Source: an uncultured Limosilactobacillus sp.
Lineage (GTDB): Bacteria; Bacillota; Bacilli; Lactobacillales; Lactobacillaceae
NCBI GenBank assembly: GCA_944327195.1
Contig: CALVGV010000017.1
Span: forward strand, 1 to 53,085
Length of the DNA stretch: 53,085 bases
Reading direction: 5' to 3'
Part shown: positions 8,236 to 18,390 of the stretch, piece by piece
How positions within the stretch are numbered: the first letter of the stretch is position 1
Layout: every line of letters starts with the position of its first letter
Position numbers and translations under genes: made by a program
The notes under the pieces: model-generated
What the model was told of the DNA's origin: nothing
Seen by the model: the letters and a program-made list of their open reading frames with translations, nothing else
Databases searched by the model: none

Positions 8236-9507
8236 TTGATTCTAACCATTATTGTCTTTATCATCGTCTTCGGGATCCTGGTCCTGGTTCACGAGTTTGG
8301 CCACTACTTCTTTGCCAAGCGGGCCGGGATCCTGGTTCGCGAATTCTCGATCGGGATGGGGCCCAAGCTCTGGTGGAAGCAGGCCAACGGCACCACCTAC
8401 ACCGTCCGTTGCCTGCCGTTGGGGGGCTACGTGCGCCTGGCCGGCAACGACGAGGACGAGGAGGAGCTACGCCCGGGGATGGCGGTGACGGTTGCCGTCA
8501 ACGACCAGGGGGTGGTCACCAAGATCAACGCCAGCCAGAAGGCGACCCTCTTTCAGGGGATCCCGCTGCGGGTGACCGACTTTGACCTGACCGACGAATT
8601 GACGATCAGCGGCTACCTCAACGGCGACGAGGATCAGGTCAAGACCTACCCGGTCGATCACGATGCCGAACTGGTCGAAAAGAGCGGGACGGTGGTCAAG
8701 ATTGCCCCGCGCGACACCTGGGTCAGTTCGGCCAGCCTCCCCAAGCGGATGCTGACCAACTTCGCCGGGCCGCTCAACAACTTCCTCCTCTCGCTGGTGG
8801 CCTTCATCATCCTCGGCTTCACCCTGAGCGGGATTCCGACCAACAGCAACCAGGTCGGCAGCGTCAAGGCCGGCTCGGTGGCCGCCCGGGCCGGCCTGGT
8901 TGCCGGCGACCAGATCACCAAGGTGGCCGACCACAAGACCAGCAACTGGACCCTTTTGGCCCAGGAGATTGCCGCCAACCCGAAGAAGAAGCTGACCCTG
9001 ACCTACGTTCACCGGGGGAAGACCAAGCAGACGACGGTCGTTCCCAAGGCGGTCAAGCAAGGCAAGGAGACGGTTGGCCAGATCGGGATTACCGAGCGGG
9101 TTGAAACCAGCCTGGCGGCCCGTCTCAAGTACGGCTGGCAGCAGTTCGTGGCCGCCGGCACCCTGATCTTCACTCTGCTGGGGCGGATGTTTACCGAGGG
9201 CTTCTCCCTAAACGACCTCGGCGGGCCGGTGGCGATCTACGCCGGCACCTCCCAGGCAACCGCCCTCGGCTTCAACGGGGTGCTCAACTTCCTCGCCCTC
9301 CTCTCGATTAACCTCGGGATCGTCAACCTCCTGCCGATCCCGGCTCTCGACGGGGGCAAGTTGCTCTTGAACATCATCGAGGCAATCATCCGCCGGCCGA
9401 TTCCCGAGAAGGCGGAGGCGGTCGTTTCCTTTGCCGGCTTCCTCTTCCTGTTCCTACTGATGATCCTGGTGACCTTCAACGATATCCACCGCTACTTTAT
9501 CCACTAA
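8236..9507 (+). CDS. rseP: site-2 (RIP) zinc metalloprotease RseP/RasP
   Basis: 423 residues. The start is TTG at 8236, after AAAGGGGTG; the first residues form the first membrane span. M50-family intramembrane proteases cut anti-sigma factors and remnant signal peptides within the membrane. The zinc motif H19-E-F-G-H23 lies in the first span, a PDZ domain covers about residues 195-280, and the third ligand motif NLLPIPALDGGKLL lies near 360-375. A central extension (about 75-160) precedes the PDZ domain. It shares an operon with uppS, cdsA and probably proS, whose start is 20 bases downstream. Confidence 0.93.
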   Translation: MILTIIVFIIVFGILVLVHEFGHYFFAKRAGILVREFSIGMGPKLWWKQANGTTYTVRCLPLGGYVRLAGNDEDEEELRPGMAVTVAVNDQGVVTKINASQKATLFQGIPLRVTDFDLTDELTISGYLNGDEDQVKTYPVDHDAELVEKSGTVVKIAPRDTWVSSASLPKRMLTNFAGPLNNFLLSLVAFIILGFTLSGIPTNSNQVGSVKAGSVAARAGLVAGDQITKVADHKTSNWTLLAQEIAANPKKKLTLTYVHRGKTKQTTVVPKAVKQGKETVGQIGITERVETSLAARLKYGWQQFVAAGTLIFTLLGRMFTEGFSLNDLGGPVAIYAGTSQATALGFNGVLNFLALLSINLGIVNLLPIPALDGGKLLLNIIEAIIRRPIPEKAEAVVSFAGFLFLFLLMILVTFNDIHRYFIH

Positions 9508-9527
9508 CCACGAAGGAGTAATTTGAA

Positions 9528-11267
9528 ATGAAACAATCACTGATCCTGATCCCGACCAAGAAGGAGGCGCCCAGTGACGCCGAGGTGCTCAGCCACCAGA
9601 TGATGGCCCGCGCCGGCTACATCTACCAGGTGGCCGCCGGGGTCTGGGCCTACCTGCCGCTGGCCTACCGGGTGATCCGCAAGATCGAAAATATCATCCG
9701 CGACGAGATGGACAAGGCCGGCGCCACCGAAATGATGATGCCGGGGATCCTCCCGGCCGACCTCTGGAAGGAATCCGGCCGCTACGAGAGCTACGGGGCC
9801 AACCTCTTCAAGCTCAAGGACCGCCGCGACCGCGACTTCATCCTCGGGCCCACCCACGAGGAAACCTTCACCGTCCTCCTGCGCGACTCGCTCAAGTCCT
9901 ACAAGAAGCTGCCGCTGGTGGTTTACCAACTCCAGGACAAGTACCGCGACGAGGACCGGCCGCGCTTCGGCGTCTTGCGGGGGAAGGAATTCGAAATGTT
10001 TGACGCCTACTCCTTCTCGGCCGACCAAGCCGGCCTCGACGCCGCCTACGACAAGCAGGCGGTTGCCTTCCGCAACATCTTCGACCGGATTGGCCTCGAC
10101 TACAAGGTAATCCTGGCCGACTCCGGCACGATGGGTGGCAAGAACTCGCAGGAATTCTCCGCCCCGGCCGCGATCGGGGAGGACACGATCGTCTACACCG
10201 ACGGCGACTACGCGGCCAACCTCGAAAAGGCCACCAGCAAGTTCACCGGCCAGCAGCAACACGCCGAACCGGCCGAGCTGAAGAAGGAGGCCACCCCGGG
10301 GGCCCACACGGTTGACGAGGCGGCCGAAAGCCTCGGTCTGCCGAGCGACCAGGTTCTAAAGGCGATGTTCTTCATGGCAGCGCCGAAGGACGAGGAGGCA
10401 CCAAAGCAACCGGTGATGGTGCTGATGCGCGGCAACGACGAGGTCAACGAAACCAAGGTCCAAAACTTCCTCGATTGCCAGGCCCTCGACCTAGCGACGG
10501 AAGAGGAGGCCGAACAGTACCTCGGCGCCCACCCGGGTTCGCTAGGGCCGGTCGGCGTCGGTGAAGAGGTCAAGATCCTGGCCGACGACTATGTTAAGGT
10601 GCTGGTCAACATGGCCTGCGGGGCCAACGACGACGGCCACCACTACGTCAACGCCAACTGCGACCGCGACTTCCGCGTTGATGCCTTCGGCGATTTCCGC
10701 CAGGTCAAGGAAGGGGAACTGGCCCCGGACGGCTTGCCGATCAAGTTCACCAAGGGGATCGAAATCGGCCACATCTTCAAGCTCGGCACCCACTACTCCA
10801 AGCAGCTCGGTGCCCAGGTGCTGGACGAAAACGGCCGCCTGGTCGACATGATCATGGGCTCCTACGGGATCGGGGTTACCCGCCTGCTGTCGGCGGTGGC
10901 CGAGCAACAGGCCGATGAAAACGGCCTGGTTTGGCCGGACAGCATCGCCCCGTTTGACGTCCACGTCATCCCGGTCAACGCCAAGAACGCTGACCAGATG
11001 AAGGTCGCCAGCGCGGTCACGACCGCCCTGGAAGAGGCCGGCCTGGAGGTCCTGCTCGACGACCGCAAGGAACGGGCCGGGGTCAAGTTTGCCGACTCCG
11101 ACCTGATCGGCCTGCCGCTGCGGGTGACCGTCGGCAAGAAGGCCAGCGAGGGGATCGTCGAGGTCAAGATCCGCAAGACCGGCGAAACGATCGAGGTCAA
11201 GGAAGCCGAACTGGTCAACACCGTCCAAATCCTGTTGAAGAACAACCTTCAACCGACGGCCGAATAG
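9528..11267 (+). CDS. proS: prolyl-tRNA synthetase (bacterial type)
   Basis: 579 residues; ATG after AAGGAGTAATTTGAA. It charges tRNA-Pro. Class II motifs are visible: motif 1 around EMDKAGATEMMMPGILPADLW, motif 2 with YRDEDRPRFGVLRGKEFEMFD, and motif 3 near GSYGIGVTRLL. Between motifs 2 and 3 lies the YbaK-type editing insertion (about residues 230-390) that hydrolyses Ala-tRNA-Pro, typical of the bacterial form. A His/Gly-rich anticodon-binding domain ends the protein. The gene continues the uppS-cdsA-rseP cluster and precedes polC. Confidence 0.96.
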   Translation: MKQSLILIPTKKEAPSDAEVLSHQMMARAGYIYQVAAGVWAYLPLAYRVIRKIENIIRDEMDKAGATEMMMPGILPADLWKESGRYESYGANLFKLKDRRDRDFILGPTHEETFTVLLRDSLKSYKKLPLVVYQLQDKYRDEDRPRFGVLRGKEFEMFDAYSFSADQAGLDAAYDKQAVAFRNIFDRIGLDYKVILADSGTMGGKNSQEFSAPAAIGEDTIVYTDGDYAANLEKATSKFTGQQQHAEPAELKKEATPGAHTVDEAAESLGLPSDQVLKAMFFMAAPKDEEAPKQPVMVLMRGNDEVNETKVQNFLDCQALDLATEEEAEQYLGAHPGSLGPVGVGEEVKILADDYVKVLVNMACGANDDGHHYVNANCDRDFRVDAFGDFRQVKEGELAPDGLPIKFTKGIEIGHIFKLGTHYSKQLGAQVLDENGRLVDMIMGSYGIGVTRLLSAVAEQQADENGLVWPDSIAPFDVHVIPVNAKNADQMKVASAVTTALEEAGLEVLLDDRKERAGVKFADSDLIGLPLRVTVGKKASEGIVEVKIRKTGETIEVKEAELVNTVQILLKNNLQPTAE

Positions 11268-11327
11268 GGCCCGAAAAAGTGGCATGTTCGCGCGCGGGCG
11301 CGGATCATGACAGAATAGACAGTGAAA

Positions 11328-11357
11328 AGAGGTTGTGGGAGCAGTCCCCAGCCTCTT
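11328..11357 (+). terminator. hairpin between proS and polC
   Basis: AGAGGTTGTGGGA pairs with TCCCCAGCCTCT over a GCAG loop, followed by TTTGTGCG, a weak U-tract. It may partly terminate or attenuate transcription from proS into polC. The 150-base gap (11268-11417) shows no other gene. Confidence 0.55.
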
Positions 11358-11417
11358 TGTGCGTTTGCGGTGGGGCCGGCCTTGGTCGCCCCCGCAAGAG
11401 ACGAAAGGGGAATTGGT

Positions 11418-14400
11418 GTGGTTTTAAGTCCAACCGAAAAATTCGCAAAGCTCCTCGAGCAGATTAATTATGCCGATCCGCACCTCAGCCAGGGGGAAGT
11501 GGGGCCGGTAATCGTTCACAAGCAGTCCCGGGTTTGGGAGCTGGCCCTCCACTTCCCGGCCCTCTTGCCGGCCGAGGTCTACCAAGGCTTTCGTCAGGCC
11601 TTGATGGTGTCCTTTCACCAGCTGGCCCAGGCCCAGGTGGCGCTGACGATCTCAACCGACCAGACCACCTTCGACCAGGCCCAGTTGGGCGAATACTGGC
11701 AGCCGTTGGTCCACCAGGCCCTCGGTCAGGACGGGATGGCGGTTGAGCTGGCCGAGCAGGTCCAGCCGCTGTTGGTTGACGACAAGGTGGAGGTCACGCT
11801 GGCCAACGAGCGGGCCCGCGACTTCATGACCAAGAAGTTCTTCCCCCGCCTGGCAAGAGCCTACCAGCAGGCCGGCTTCCCCGCCTTCACCATCCACGGG
11901 GTGGTCGACGCGGCGGCCTCCCAGGCCCAGCAGGAGGAAATCCGCCAAAAGCAGCAGGAGCAAGACGCCGCCCTGGTCAAGCGGGCGCTGACCCAGCTCA
12001 AGGCTAACCAGGAAAAGCAGGCCAAGGCCCCGGCCGCCGCGAGCGAGGGCCCGGTGGTGATCGGCAAGCAGATCGGCCTGCAGACGCCGACGGTGGCGAT
12101 GCAGGAGATCGTTGAGGAGGAGCGGAGCGTGGTCGTCGAGGGCTACGTCTTTTCCAAGAAAATCAAGGAACTGCGCTCCGGCCGCCAGCTGATGATCCTG
12201 GAGATCACCGACTACACCTCCTCGCTGACGGTCAAGAAGTTCTCCCGCAACCAGGAGGACGAGGCCCTCTTCGAGCAGGTCAACGAGGGCGACTGGCTCA
12301 AGGTTCGCGGGTCGGTTCAGGAAGACACCTTCATGAAGGACCTGACCTTAAACGCCTACGACATCAACCAGGTTTCCCACCCCAGCCGCAAGGACCAGGC
12401 GCCGGAGGGGGAGAAGCGGGTGGAGCTGCACCTCCACACCACGATGAGCCAGATGGACGCCACCAATTCGGTCTCGGACTACGTCAAGCAGGCACTCAAG
12501 TGGGGGATGCCAGCGATTGCCGTTACCGACCACGCCGACGTCCAGGCCTTCCCCGAGGCCTACAAGGCGGCCTTCGACGCCAAGAAGGGGGAGCCAAAGC
12601 TGAAGATGATCTACGGGGTCGAGGCCAACGTGGTCGACGACGGGGTGCCGCTGGTCTACCACGAAAACCACGCCCCGCTAAAGGACAACACCTACGTGAT
12701 CTTCGACGTTGAAACGACCGGGCTGTCGGCCGTCTACGACAAGGTGATCCAGCTGTCGGCGGTCAAGATGCAAAACGGCGAGGTCCTCGACCGCTTCAAC
12801 GAGTTCATCGACCCCGGCTTCCCGCTGTCGCAGCAGACGATCGACCTAACCGGGATCACCGACGACGACGTTCACGGTTCCGGCAGCGAGGAGGAGGTCT
12901 TCCAGCGCTTCCGCGACTTCTACGCCGACTGCATCATCGCCGGCCACAACGTCTCCTTCGACCTTGGCTTCATGGACGCTGGCTACCAGCGCCACGGCCA
13001 GGCCCCGATCGAAAACCCGGTCATCGACACCCTGCCGCTGGCCCGCTTCCTCTACCCGAACCTGCGCGGTTACCGGCTGAACACTCTCTCCAAGAAGTTC
13101 AAGATTCCGCTGGTTCACCACCACCAGGCCGACTACGACTCGGAGGCGACCGGCCACCTTCTGCACCTCTTCTTGAAGGATGCCGAGGAGCGTTACGAGA
13201 TCCGCTACGTTGACGACCTCAACAAGCACATGACCGATAACGGCGCCTACCGCCACGCCCGGCCCTTCCACGTCACTATCCTGGCCCAGACCCAGGCCGG
13301 TCTGAAGAACCTCTACAAGCTGGTCTCGCTCAGCAACGTCAAGTACTTCGCCCGCGTGCCGCGGATCCCGCGCAGCGTCCTCGCCCACTACCGCGAGGGG
13401 CTGCTCTTGGGGACGGCCTGCGCCAGCGGGGAGGTCTTCACCGCGATGATGCAAAAGGGCTTTGCCGCCGCCGAGCAGCTGGTTGACTTCTACGACTTCA
13501 TCGAGGTCCAGCCCAAGCCCAACTACGCCCCCCTGCTCGAGCAGGGGATGGTCCAGGACCAGGCCCAGCTGGAGTTGATCATCAAGAACCTGGTCAAGCT
13601 CGGCCAGCAGGTCAACAAGCCGGTGGTGGCCACCGGCGACGCCCACTACCTCAACCCGGAAGACAAGATCTACCGCAAGATCCTGATCAACTCCCAGGGG
13701 GGCGCCAACCCGCTCAACCGTACCCAGCGGCCGGACGTGCCCTTCCGCACCACCGACGAGATGCTGGCCGAGTTCGCCTTCCTGGGTGAAGAGGAGGCCA
13801 AGCGGGTGGTGGTCACCAACACCCAGGCGATTGCCGACCAGATTGAGCAGATTCACCCGGTTCAGGACCAACTCTACGCCCCCCACATGAAGGGGGCCGA
13901 CCAGGAAATCCAGGACCGGACCTGGTCGACGGCCAAGGCCTGGTACGGCGACCCGCTGCCGAAGCTGGTTCAGGACCGGGTCGAACTGGAGCTGAACAGT
14001 ATCGTCTCCAACGGCTTTGCCGTCCACTACCTGATCGCCCAGCGGCTGGTGGCCAAGTCCAACAAGGACGGCTACCTGGTTGGCTCGCGGGGGTCGGTCG
14101 GCTCCAGCGTGGTTGCCACCCTCTCCGGGATCACCGAGGTCAACCCGCTGCCGCCGCACTACCGCTGCCCAAACTGCCAGTACTCCCACTTCTACACCAA
14201 GGGGGAGTACAGCTCGGGCTTTGACCTGCCGGACAAGGACTGCCCGAAGTGCGGCACCCTGATGGTCAAGGACGGCCACGACATTCCCTTCCAGACCTTC
14301 CTCGGCTTCAAGGGAAACAAGGTTCCCGACATTGACCTCAACTTCTCCGGGGACTACCAGCCAATCGCCCACAACTACATGAAGGTCCTCTTCGGCGAGA

Positions 14401-15755
14401 AGAACGTCTTCCGCGCCGGCACGATCGGCACGGTTGCCGATAAGACCGCCTACGGCTACGTCAAGGCCTACGAACGCGACACCGAGCAGCAGTTCCGCGG
14501 CGCCGAGGAGGACCGGCTGGCCAAGGGGGCCACTGGGGTCAAGCGGACGACCGGCCAGCACCCGGCCGGGATCATCATCGTTCCCGACGACAAGGAGATC
14601 TACGACTTCACTCCGGTCCAGTACCCGGCCGACGACCAAACGGCGGCCTGGGAGACGACCCACTTCGACTTCCACTCGATCCACGACAACCTGCTCAAGA
14701 TGGACATCCTCGGCCACGATGACCCGACGATGATCCGCGCCCTCCAGGATCTTTCCGGGGTCGACCCGACGACGATCCCGATGGACGACGAAGGGGTGAT
14801 GTCGCTCTTCTCCAGCCCCGAGGCCCTCGGCGTGACCGAGGAGCAGATCGACTCCAAGACCGGGACCCTCGGCCTGCCGGAATTCGGGACCCGCTTCGTG
14901 CGCGGGATGCTGGAGGACACCCACCCGAAGAACTACTCACAGCTGCTGCAGATTTCCGGCCTCTCCCACGGGACCGGGGTGTGGCTGGACAACGCCCAGG
15001 AGCTGATCAAGCAGGGGACGGCGACGATCGCCAACGTGATTGGGTGCCGGGACAACATCATGACCGACCTGATCCACTACGGGCTCGATTCGGAAACCTC
15101 CTTCCAGGTGATGGAACACGTCCGCAAGGGGCGGGGGATCCCCGACGAGTGGCAGGCCAAGATGATCGAGGTCGGCGTGCCCCAGTGGTACCTCGATTCC
15201 TGCCTGAAGATCAAATACATGTTCCCGCGGGCCCACGCCGCCGCCTACGTGCTGATGGCCCTGCGGATCGCCTACTTCAAGGTCTACTTTCCGCTGGCCT
15301 ACTACTGCGCCTACTTCTCGGTCCGCGCCGACGACTTCGACGTGGTGGCGATGGCCCACGGCAAGAACGCGGTCAAGGCGGCGATGAAGGAGATCAACGA
15401 CAAGGGCAACGAGGCCTCGGCCAAGGAAAAGAGCCTACTGACGATCCTCGAGCTGGCCAACGAAATGCTGGAGCGGGGTTACGAGTTCAAGATGGTCGAC
15501 CTCGAGCGTTCCGACGCCAGCGACTGGCTGATCGACGGCAAGACCCTGATCGCACCGTTCCGGGCCATTCCAGGCCTCGGGTTGAGCGTGGCCAAGCAGA
15601 TCGTTGCCGCCCGCGAGGAAAAGCCCTTCCTCTCCAAGGAGGACCTGGCCGAGCGGGGGAAGGTCTCCAAGACCCTGATCGAGTTCATGACCGCCAACCA
15701 CGTCCTCGACGGCCTGCCGGACTCCAACCAGCTGGACCTGTTTGGCGACTTTTAG
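11418..15755 (+). CDS. polC: DNA polymerase III alpha subunit, PolC type
   Basis: The main replicative polymerase of low-GC Gram-positives. The GTG at 11418 is chosen because AAAGGGG lies 7 bases before it and gives 1445 residues, the usual PolC length; the frame stays open upstream to a GTG at 11322 that runs through a hairpin and has no ribosome site. Order: N-terminal domain, OB fold (about 210-320), PHP domain split by a DEDD proofreading exonuclease (DVETTGLSA near 430), polymerase core with [10 protein letters not shown] near 890, a zinc finger (CPNC near 916, CPKC near 944), [12 protein letters not shown] near 970, and a helix-hairpin-helix tail. Confidence 0.96.
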   Translation: MVLSPTEKFAKLLEQINYADPHLSQGEVGPVIVHKQSRVWELALHFPALLPAEVYQGFRQALMVSFHQLAQAQVALTISTDQTTFDQAQLGEYWQPLVHQALGQDGMAVELAEQVQPLLVDDKVEVTLANERARDFMTKKFFPRLARAYQQAGFPAFTIHGVVDAAASQAQQEEIRQKQQEQDAALVKRALTQLKANQEKQAKAPAAASEGPVVIGKQIGLQTPTVAMQEIVEEERSVVVEGYVFSKKIKELRSGRQLMILEITDYTSSLTVKKFSRNQEDEALFEQVNEGDWLKVRGSVQEDTFMKDLTLNAYDINQVSHPSRKDQAPEGEKRVELHLHTTMSQMDATNSVSDYVKQALKWGMPAIAVTDHADVQAFPEAYKAAFDAKKGEPKLKMIYGVEANVVDDGVPLVYHENHAPLKDNTYVIFDVETTGLSAVYDKVIQLSAVKMQNGEVLDRFNEFIDPGFPLSQQTIDLTGITDDDVHGSGSEEEVFQRFRDFYADCIIAGHNVSFDLGFMDAGYQRHGQAPIENPVIDTLPLARFLYPNLRGYRLNTLSKKFKIPLVHHHQADYDSEATGHLLHLFLKDAEERYEIRYVDDLNKHMTDNGAYRHARPFHVTILAQTQAGLKNLYKLVSLSNVKYFARVPRIPRSVLAHYREGLLLGTACASGEVFTAMMQKGFAAAEQLVDFYDFIEVQPKPNYAPLLEQGMVQDQAQLELIIKNLVKLGQQVNKPVVATGDAHYLNPEDKIYRKILINSQGGANPLNRTQRPDVPFRTTDEMLAEFAFLGEEEAKRVVVTNTQAIADQIEQIHPVQDQLYAPHMKGADQEIQDRTWSTAKAWYGDPLPKLVQDRVELELNSIVSNGFAVHYLIAQRLVAKSNKDGYLVGSRGSVGSSVVATLSGITEVNPLPPHYRCPNCQYSHFYTKGEYSSGFDLPDKDCPKCGTLMVKDGHDIPFQTFLGFKGNKVPDIDLNFSGDYQPIAHNYMKVLFGEKNVFRAGTIGTVADKTAYGYVKAYERDTEQQFRGAEEDRLAKGATGVKRTTGQHPAGIIIVPDDKEIYDFTPVQYPADDQTAAWETTHFDFHSIHDNLLKMDILGHDDPTMIRALQDLSGVDPTTIPMDDEGVMSLFSSPEALGVTEEQIDSKTGTLGLPEFGTRFVRGMLEDTHPKNYSQLLQISGLSHGTGVWLDNAQELIKQGTATIANVIGCRDNIMTDLIHYGLDSETSFQVMEHVRKGRGIPDEWQAKMIEVGVPQWYLDSCLKIKYMFPRAHAAAYVLMALRIAYFKVYFPLAYYCAYFSVRADDFDVVAMAHGKNAVKAAMKEINDKGNEASAKEKSLLTILELANEMLERGYEFKMVDLERSDASDWLIDGKTLIAPFRAIPGLGLSVAKQIVAAREEKPFLSKEDLAERGKVSKTLIEFMTANHVLDGLPDSNQLDLFGDF

Positions 15756-15780
15756 ACGACTTAATTGAAGAACCATGGGG

Positions 15781-15826
15781 AACCAGGGGATGGATCGAAC
15801 GGATCCATCCCCTGGTTTTCTTTTTC
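15781..15826 (+). terminator. polC terminator
   Basis: A 16-bp perfect stem AACCAGGGGATGGATC / GATCCATCCCCTGGTT with a 5-base loop, followed by a T-rich run. Confidence 0.93.
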
Positions 15827-15841
15827 TTGGTATTAAAAAAA

Positions 15842-15870
15842 TTATCAAAAGTGACTGATCGCCTTATAAT
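15842..15870 (+). promoter_or_regulatory. promoter of the ABC transporter operon
   Basis: TTATCA (15842-15847), 17-base spacer, perfect TATAAT (15865-15870), 40 bases before the ATG at 15911. Confidence 0.7.
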
Positions 15871-15910
15871 AAGAGGAGGGGTGAGGTGGCAAATAAAAGG
15901 AGAGAGGCCG

Positions 15911-16774
15911 ATGAAAAAACAGGAAACGCTTCTTGATGTGCAGGGACTCAGTAAGCAGTTTGGAAAGCGAGTGTTTTTTCGCGACGTATCTTTTAAAATC
16001 AGGCGCCAAAGCATTGTTGGCCTTCTGGGGCCGAACGGGGCGGGAAAGTCGACGGTGATGAAGTGCCTAATTGGGGTCTACCAGCCGACCGGGGGTCAGA
16101 TCAAGCTCACTCCGGGAAATGCAATCGGGGCGCTAATCGAGGAACCGGCGCTCTACCCGTTCTTGACGGGGAAGCAGCACCTTAAGCTTTTTTCACCACG
16201 GAATAACCGAAGCCTAGAGGTGGCCCGCTTTCTGGGGCTAACGGAGAGCGCGCTGGGAAAGCCGGTCAAGGATTACTCGCTTGGGATGAAGCAAAAACTG
16301 GGGATTTCCCTGGCCTTTGCCGGTGACCCCCAGTTGATCATTCTCGACGAACCGATGAACGGGTTAGACTTCCGGTCGACGGCGCGGTTGCGGGATCTGC
16401 TTTTGGCGGAGAAGCAAGCGGGGAAATCCTTCCTGATTTGTAGCCACGTTTTGAGCGAACTGCAAAAGATCATTGATGAAATCATCATTTTGAACGGGGG
16501 CCGGGTCACTTTCGAGAGCACAATTGCCGAAATTAAGCACCGCTTTCCGGTTAAGGTGCAAATCACGGTTGCCCCTTCTCCGTACCTGGCGGGGATGGAC
16601 CTAGGAGAAGCCGTGGTTCGGGGGAACCGGGTGCTCCTCCCCGATCAGCGGCAGTTAAATTCGGTCCTGGGACGGTTAATCAAGAACCGGGTCCGAATCA
16701 TTGCGATTGAAACGAGTCCCTTTGATCTCGAGCAAGCCCTACTCACCGAATTGGGGGTGACGAGTAATGAGTGA
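15911..16774 (+). CDS. ABC transporter ATP-binding protein (BcrA/LanF-like)
   Basis: 287 residues; ATG after AAGGAGAGAGG. The frame is open far upstream inside polC, but that part is a shadow of polC. Walker A is GPNGAGKST (residues 40-48), the signature region is YSLGMKQKLGI (about 118-128), and Walker B is LIILDEPMNGLD. The C-terminal 80 residues follow the pattern of bacitracin/lantibiotic immunity ATPases. It overlaps the permease gene by 8 bases. Base composition is less GC-rich than the neighbours, suggesting later arrival. Substrate unknown; a self-immunity, drug-efflux or housekeeping ABC-2 role are all possible. Confidence 0.88.
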   Translation: MKKQETLLDVQGLSKQFGKRVFFRDVSFKIRRQSIVGLLGPNGAGKSTVMKCLIGVYQPTGGQIKLTPGNAIGALIEEPALYPFLTGKQHLKLFSPRNNRSLEVARFLGLTESALGKPVKDYSLGMKQKLGISLAFAGDPQLIILDEPMNGLDFRSTARLRDLLLAEKQAGKSFLICSHVLSELQKIIDEIIILNGGRVTFESTIAEIKHRFPVKVQITVAPSPYLAGMDLGEAVVRGNRVLLPDQRQLNSVLGRLIKNRVRIIAIETSPFDLEQALLTELGVTSNE

Positions 16775-17531
16775 ATTACTGTGGCAGGAATTTTACAAGA
16801 CGCGGCACCAACGGAGCTTCTACCTCGCCCCGCTCTTGCTCTTTGTCCTAATGCTCTTGGTAGCAATAATTACCGTTCGCGATTCGGATCCCGCCTTTTA
16901 CATTGTTGCTGGCTTTGCCGGCTTTCAGTGGGCGACGATTTTTCTAATCGTGATTGTTGCAAACAGCTTCTCGATGGACTTTGAATACGGCACGATCAAG
17001 TACCAACTGGTGAAGTTTTCCCGCTGGAAGATCTTTTTTAGCAAGTTGCTTGTATGTACGGTTTATGATCTTTACCTTCACGGGTTGGTTTTCCTGTTTA
17101 CCGTCGGGATTAAGTGGGGGATTTATCAGGGAAAATATCCCTGGACGGCAAATTACTTGGGGCAACAATCGTTGTTCACCAACTTTGTGGCGGGTATCGG
17201 TCTCGACTCGGCGAGCTCCTTCATTTTCGTCGCGATTACAATCCTGCTGGCCTGCTGGGCAAAGACGAGTGCGGTGGCGATTTCAACCGGAATCGCGGAG
17301 TGCTTCGTCGGTGAGGGGATTTCCAACATGCTGATAAAGAACGGTGGCCATTTTTCCCTGATTACCCGCTGGAACCCCTTCAACATGCTAAACATCACCA
17401 ACCAGTGGGCCAACCCGGGATACGCCAAGGTTACCTTGTTATCGATTGGGCAACTTGCGGGAGGAACGGCCTGCTACATCGTTCTCTTCTTGCTTCTCGC
17501 CGCCATCCTTTTTGGTCGCAAGCGGGTCTAG
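16767..17531 (+). CDS. ABC-2 type permease (LanE/LanG-like)
   Basis: 254 residues with about six hydrophobic spans: one at residues 19-38, then around 50-70, 95-115, 145-170, 180-200 and the C-terminal 225-250. Such permeases pair with an ATPase like the upstream one and form half-size exporters. The start overlaps the ATPase end (ATGAGTGAATTACTG), so translation is coupled. Permeases of this group, about 250 residues with conserved YGTIKYQLVKFSRWKIFFSKLL-like coupling helices, are found with lantibiotic or bacitracin immunity, but no bacteriocin gene, kinase or regulator lies next to it. Confidence 0.82.
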   Translation: MSELLWQEFYKTRHQRSFYLAPLLLFVLMLLVAIITVRDSDPAFYIVAGFAGFQWATIFLIVIVANSFSMDFEYGTIKYQLVKFSRWKIFFSKLLVCTVYDLYLHGLVFLFTVGIKWGIYQGKYPWTANYLGQQSLFTNFVAGIGLDSASSFIFVAITILLACWAKTSAVAISTGIAECFVGEGISNMLIKNGGHFSLITRWNPFNMLNITNQWANPGYAKVTLLSIGQLAGGTACYIVLFLLLAAILFGRKRV

Positions 17532-17565
17532 TTGGAACTTGCAACAAAAAAAGTTACTTTTTCTC

Positions 17566-17594
17566 TTGCTTACTTTTAGTGAGTTGAGTATAAT
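17566..17594 (+). promoter_or_regulatory. nitroreductase promoter with CTTAC-N5-GTGAG operator
   Basis: TTGCTT (17566-17571), 17-base spacer, TATAAT (17589-17594). The 15-mer CTTACTTTTAGTGAG (17569-17583) overlaps the -35 box and spacer. It matches two sites in the other nitroreductase promoter at 33058 and resembles the consensus TACTWTTTGWAAGTA known for the Bacillus redox repressor YodB. A second, poorer TTACTTTTT occurs just upstream at 17554. Confidence 0.6.
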
Positions 17595-17639
17595 AAAACC
17601 ATCAAGCAAACAACTTACTAATTCAAAGGAGTAACCACC

Positions 17640-18242
17640 ATGAAAAACGAACTCTTAACCCTGATGAAGCAACGTCGTTCCATTTACGCCCTCGGCAAGA
17701 AGGTTGACCAAGACAACGCCGCCATCGCCGACTTGATCAAGCAAACGATCAAGGAAGCCCCGACCGCCTTCAACTCCCAATCCACCCGGGCCGTGATTGC
17801 CTTTGGCGACGCTCACGACAAGGTTTGGGAAATCGTGCGGGCAAGCCTGCGCAAGGTGGTTAAGGACGACGACGCCTTCGCCAAGACCTCGGCCAAGATC
17901 GACTCCTTCAAGGCCGCTTACGGGACGGTCCTCTTCTTCACCGACATGAACGTGGTTCACGGCCTCGAGGAACAATTCCCGGCCTACGCCGACAACTTCT
18001 ACGACTGGTCGGAACAGGCAATGGGGAACGCCAACTTCGCCGTTTGGACCGCCCTGGCCGAAAACGGGCTCGGTGCCAACATGCAACACTACAACCCGCT
18101 GATTGACGCTGACATCGCCAAGGAATTCGACCTGCCGGAAAACTGGAAGCTGCGCGCCGAAATGGCCTTCGGTTCGATTGAACAACCGGCCGGCGACAAG
18201 GAATACATGGCTGACGAAGACCGCTTCAAGGTGGTTGACTAA
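17640..18242 (+). CDS. nitroreductase family protein (FMN-dependent)
   Basis: 200 residues; ATG after AAAGGAG. Fold family: flavin-dependent NAD(P)H oxidoreductases acting on nitro compounds, quinones or enals. Seen are the N-terminal RRSIYALGK (FMN-phosphate binding) and APTAFNSQSTRAVI, the central stretch WSEQAMGNANFAVWTALAENGLGANMQHYNP, and a C-terminal AEMAFGSIEQPAGDKEY. This layout matches the fatty-acid-repression/NAD(P)H nitroreductase subgroup of lactobacilli (about 200 residues). It is monocistronic between its own promoter and a hairpin at 18265. The operator-like site suggests control by an electrophile- or oxidation-sensing repressor. Exact substrate unknown. Confidence 0.9.
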   Translation: MKNELLTLMKQRRSIYALGKKVDQDNAAIADLIKQTIKEAPTAFNSQSTRAVIAFGDAHDKVWEIVRASLRKVVKDDDAFAKTSAKIDSFKAAYGTVLFFTDMNVVHGLEEQFPAYADNFYDWSEQAMGNANFAVWTALAENGLGANMQHYNPLIDADIAKEFDLPENWKLRAEMAFGSIEQPAGDKEYMADEDRFKVVD

Positions 18243-18264
18243 TAAAATTATCACGAAAACAATC

Positions 18265-18296
18265 ACCGCGGCCGGCAGAAATCGCCGGTCGCGGTG
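18265..18296 (+). terminator. hairpin after the nitroreductase gene
   Basis: CACCGCG-N-CCGGC pairs with GCCGG-N-CGCGGTG. The stem is strong but the downstream U-tract is weak. The remainder up to 18390 holds no gene. Confidence 0.6.
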
Positions 18297-18390
18297 AACT
18301 TGGTTAATTCGAAACTTTGGTCGCTGGAAACTGTTTTTCCGGCGGCCTTTTTGGTATACTTTTGGTGGTTACAACTGCCGCAACCGGGAG

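Noticed and set aside
11322-11417. Longer polC start at GTG 11322
   Set aside because: It adds 32 residues that read through a hairpin and has no Shine-Dalgarno sequence; GTG 11418 has AAAGGGG at the right distance and gives normal length.
12846-14924. Long open frame of 692 codons on the minus strand inside polC
   Set aside because: It mirrors the GC-rich codon pattern of polC, is rich in Val, Gly, Leu and Asp without domain motifs, and has no ribosome site. Similar antisense frames at 30750-32363, 41037-42644, 5188-6414 and 1649-2671 were dropped for the same reason.
14981-16774. A 597-codon plus-strand frame spanning the end of polC and the ABC ATPase
   Set aside because: Only the part from 15911 has family motifs and a ribosome site; the rest is a shifted reading of polC crossing its terminator.
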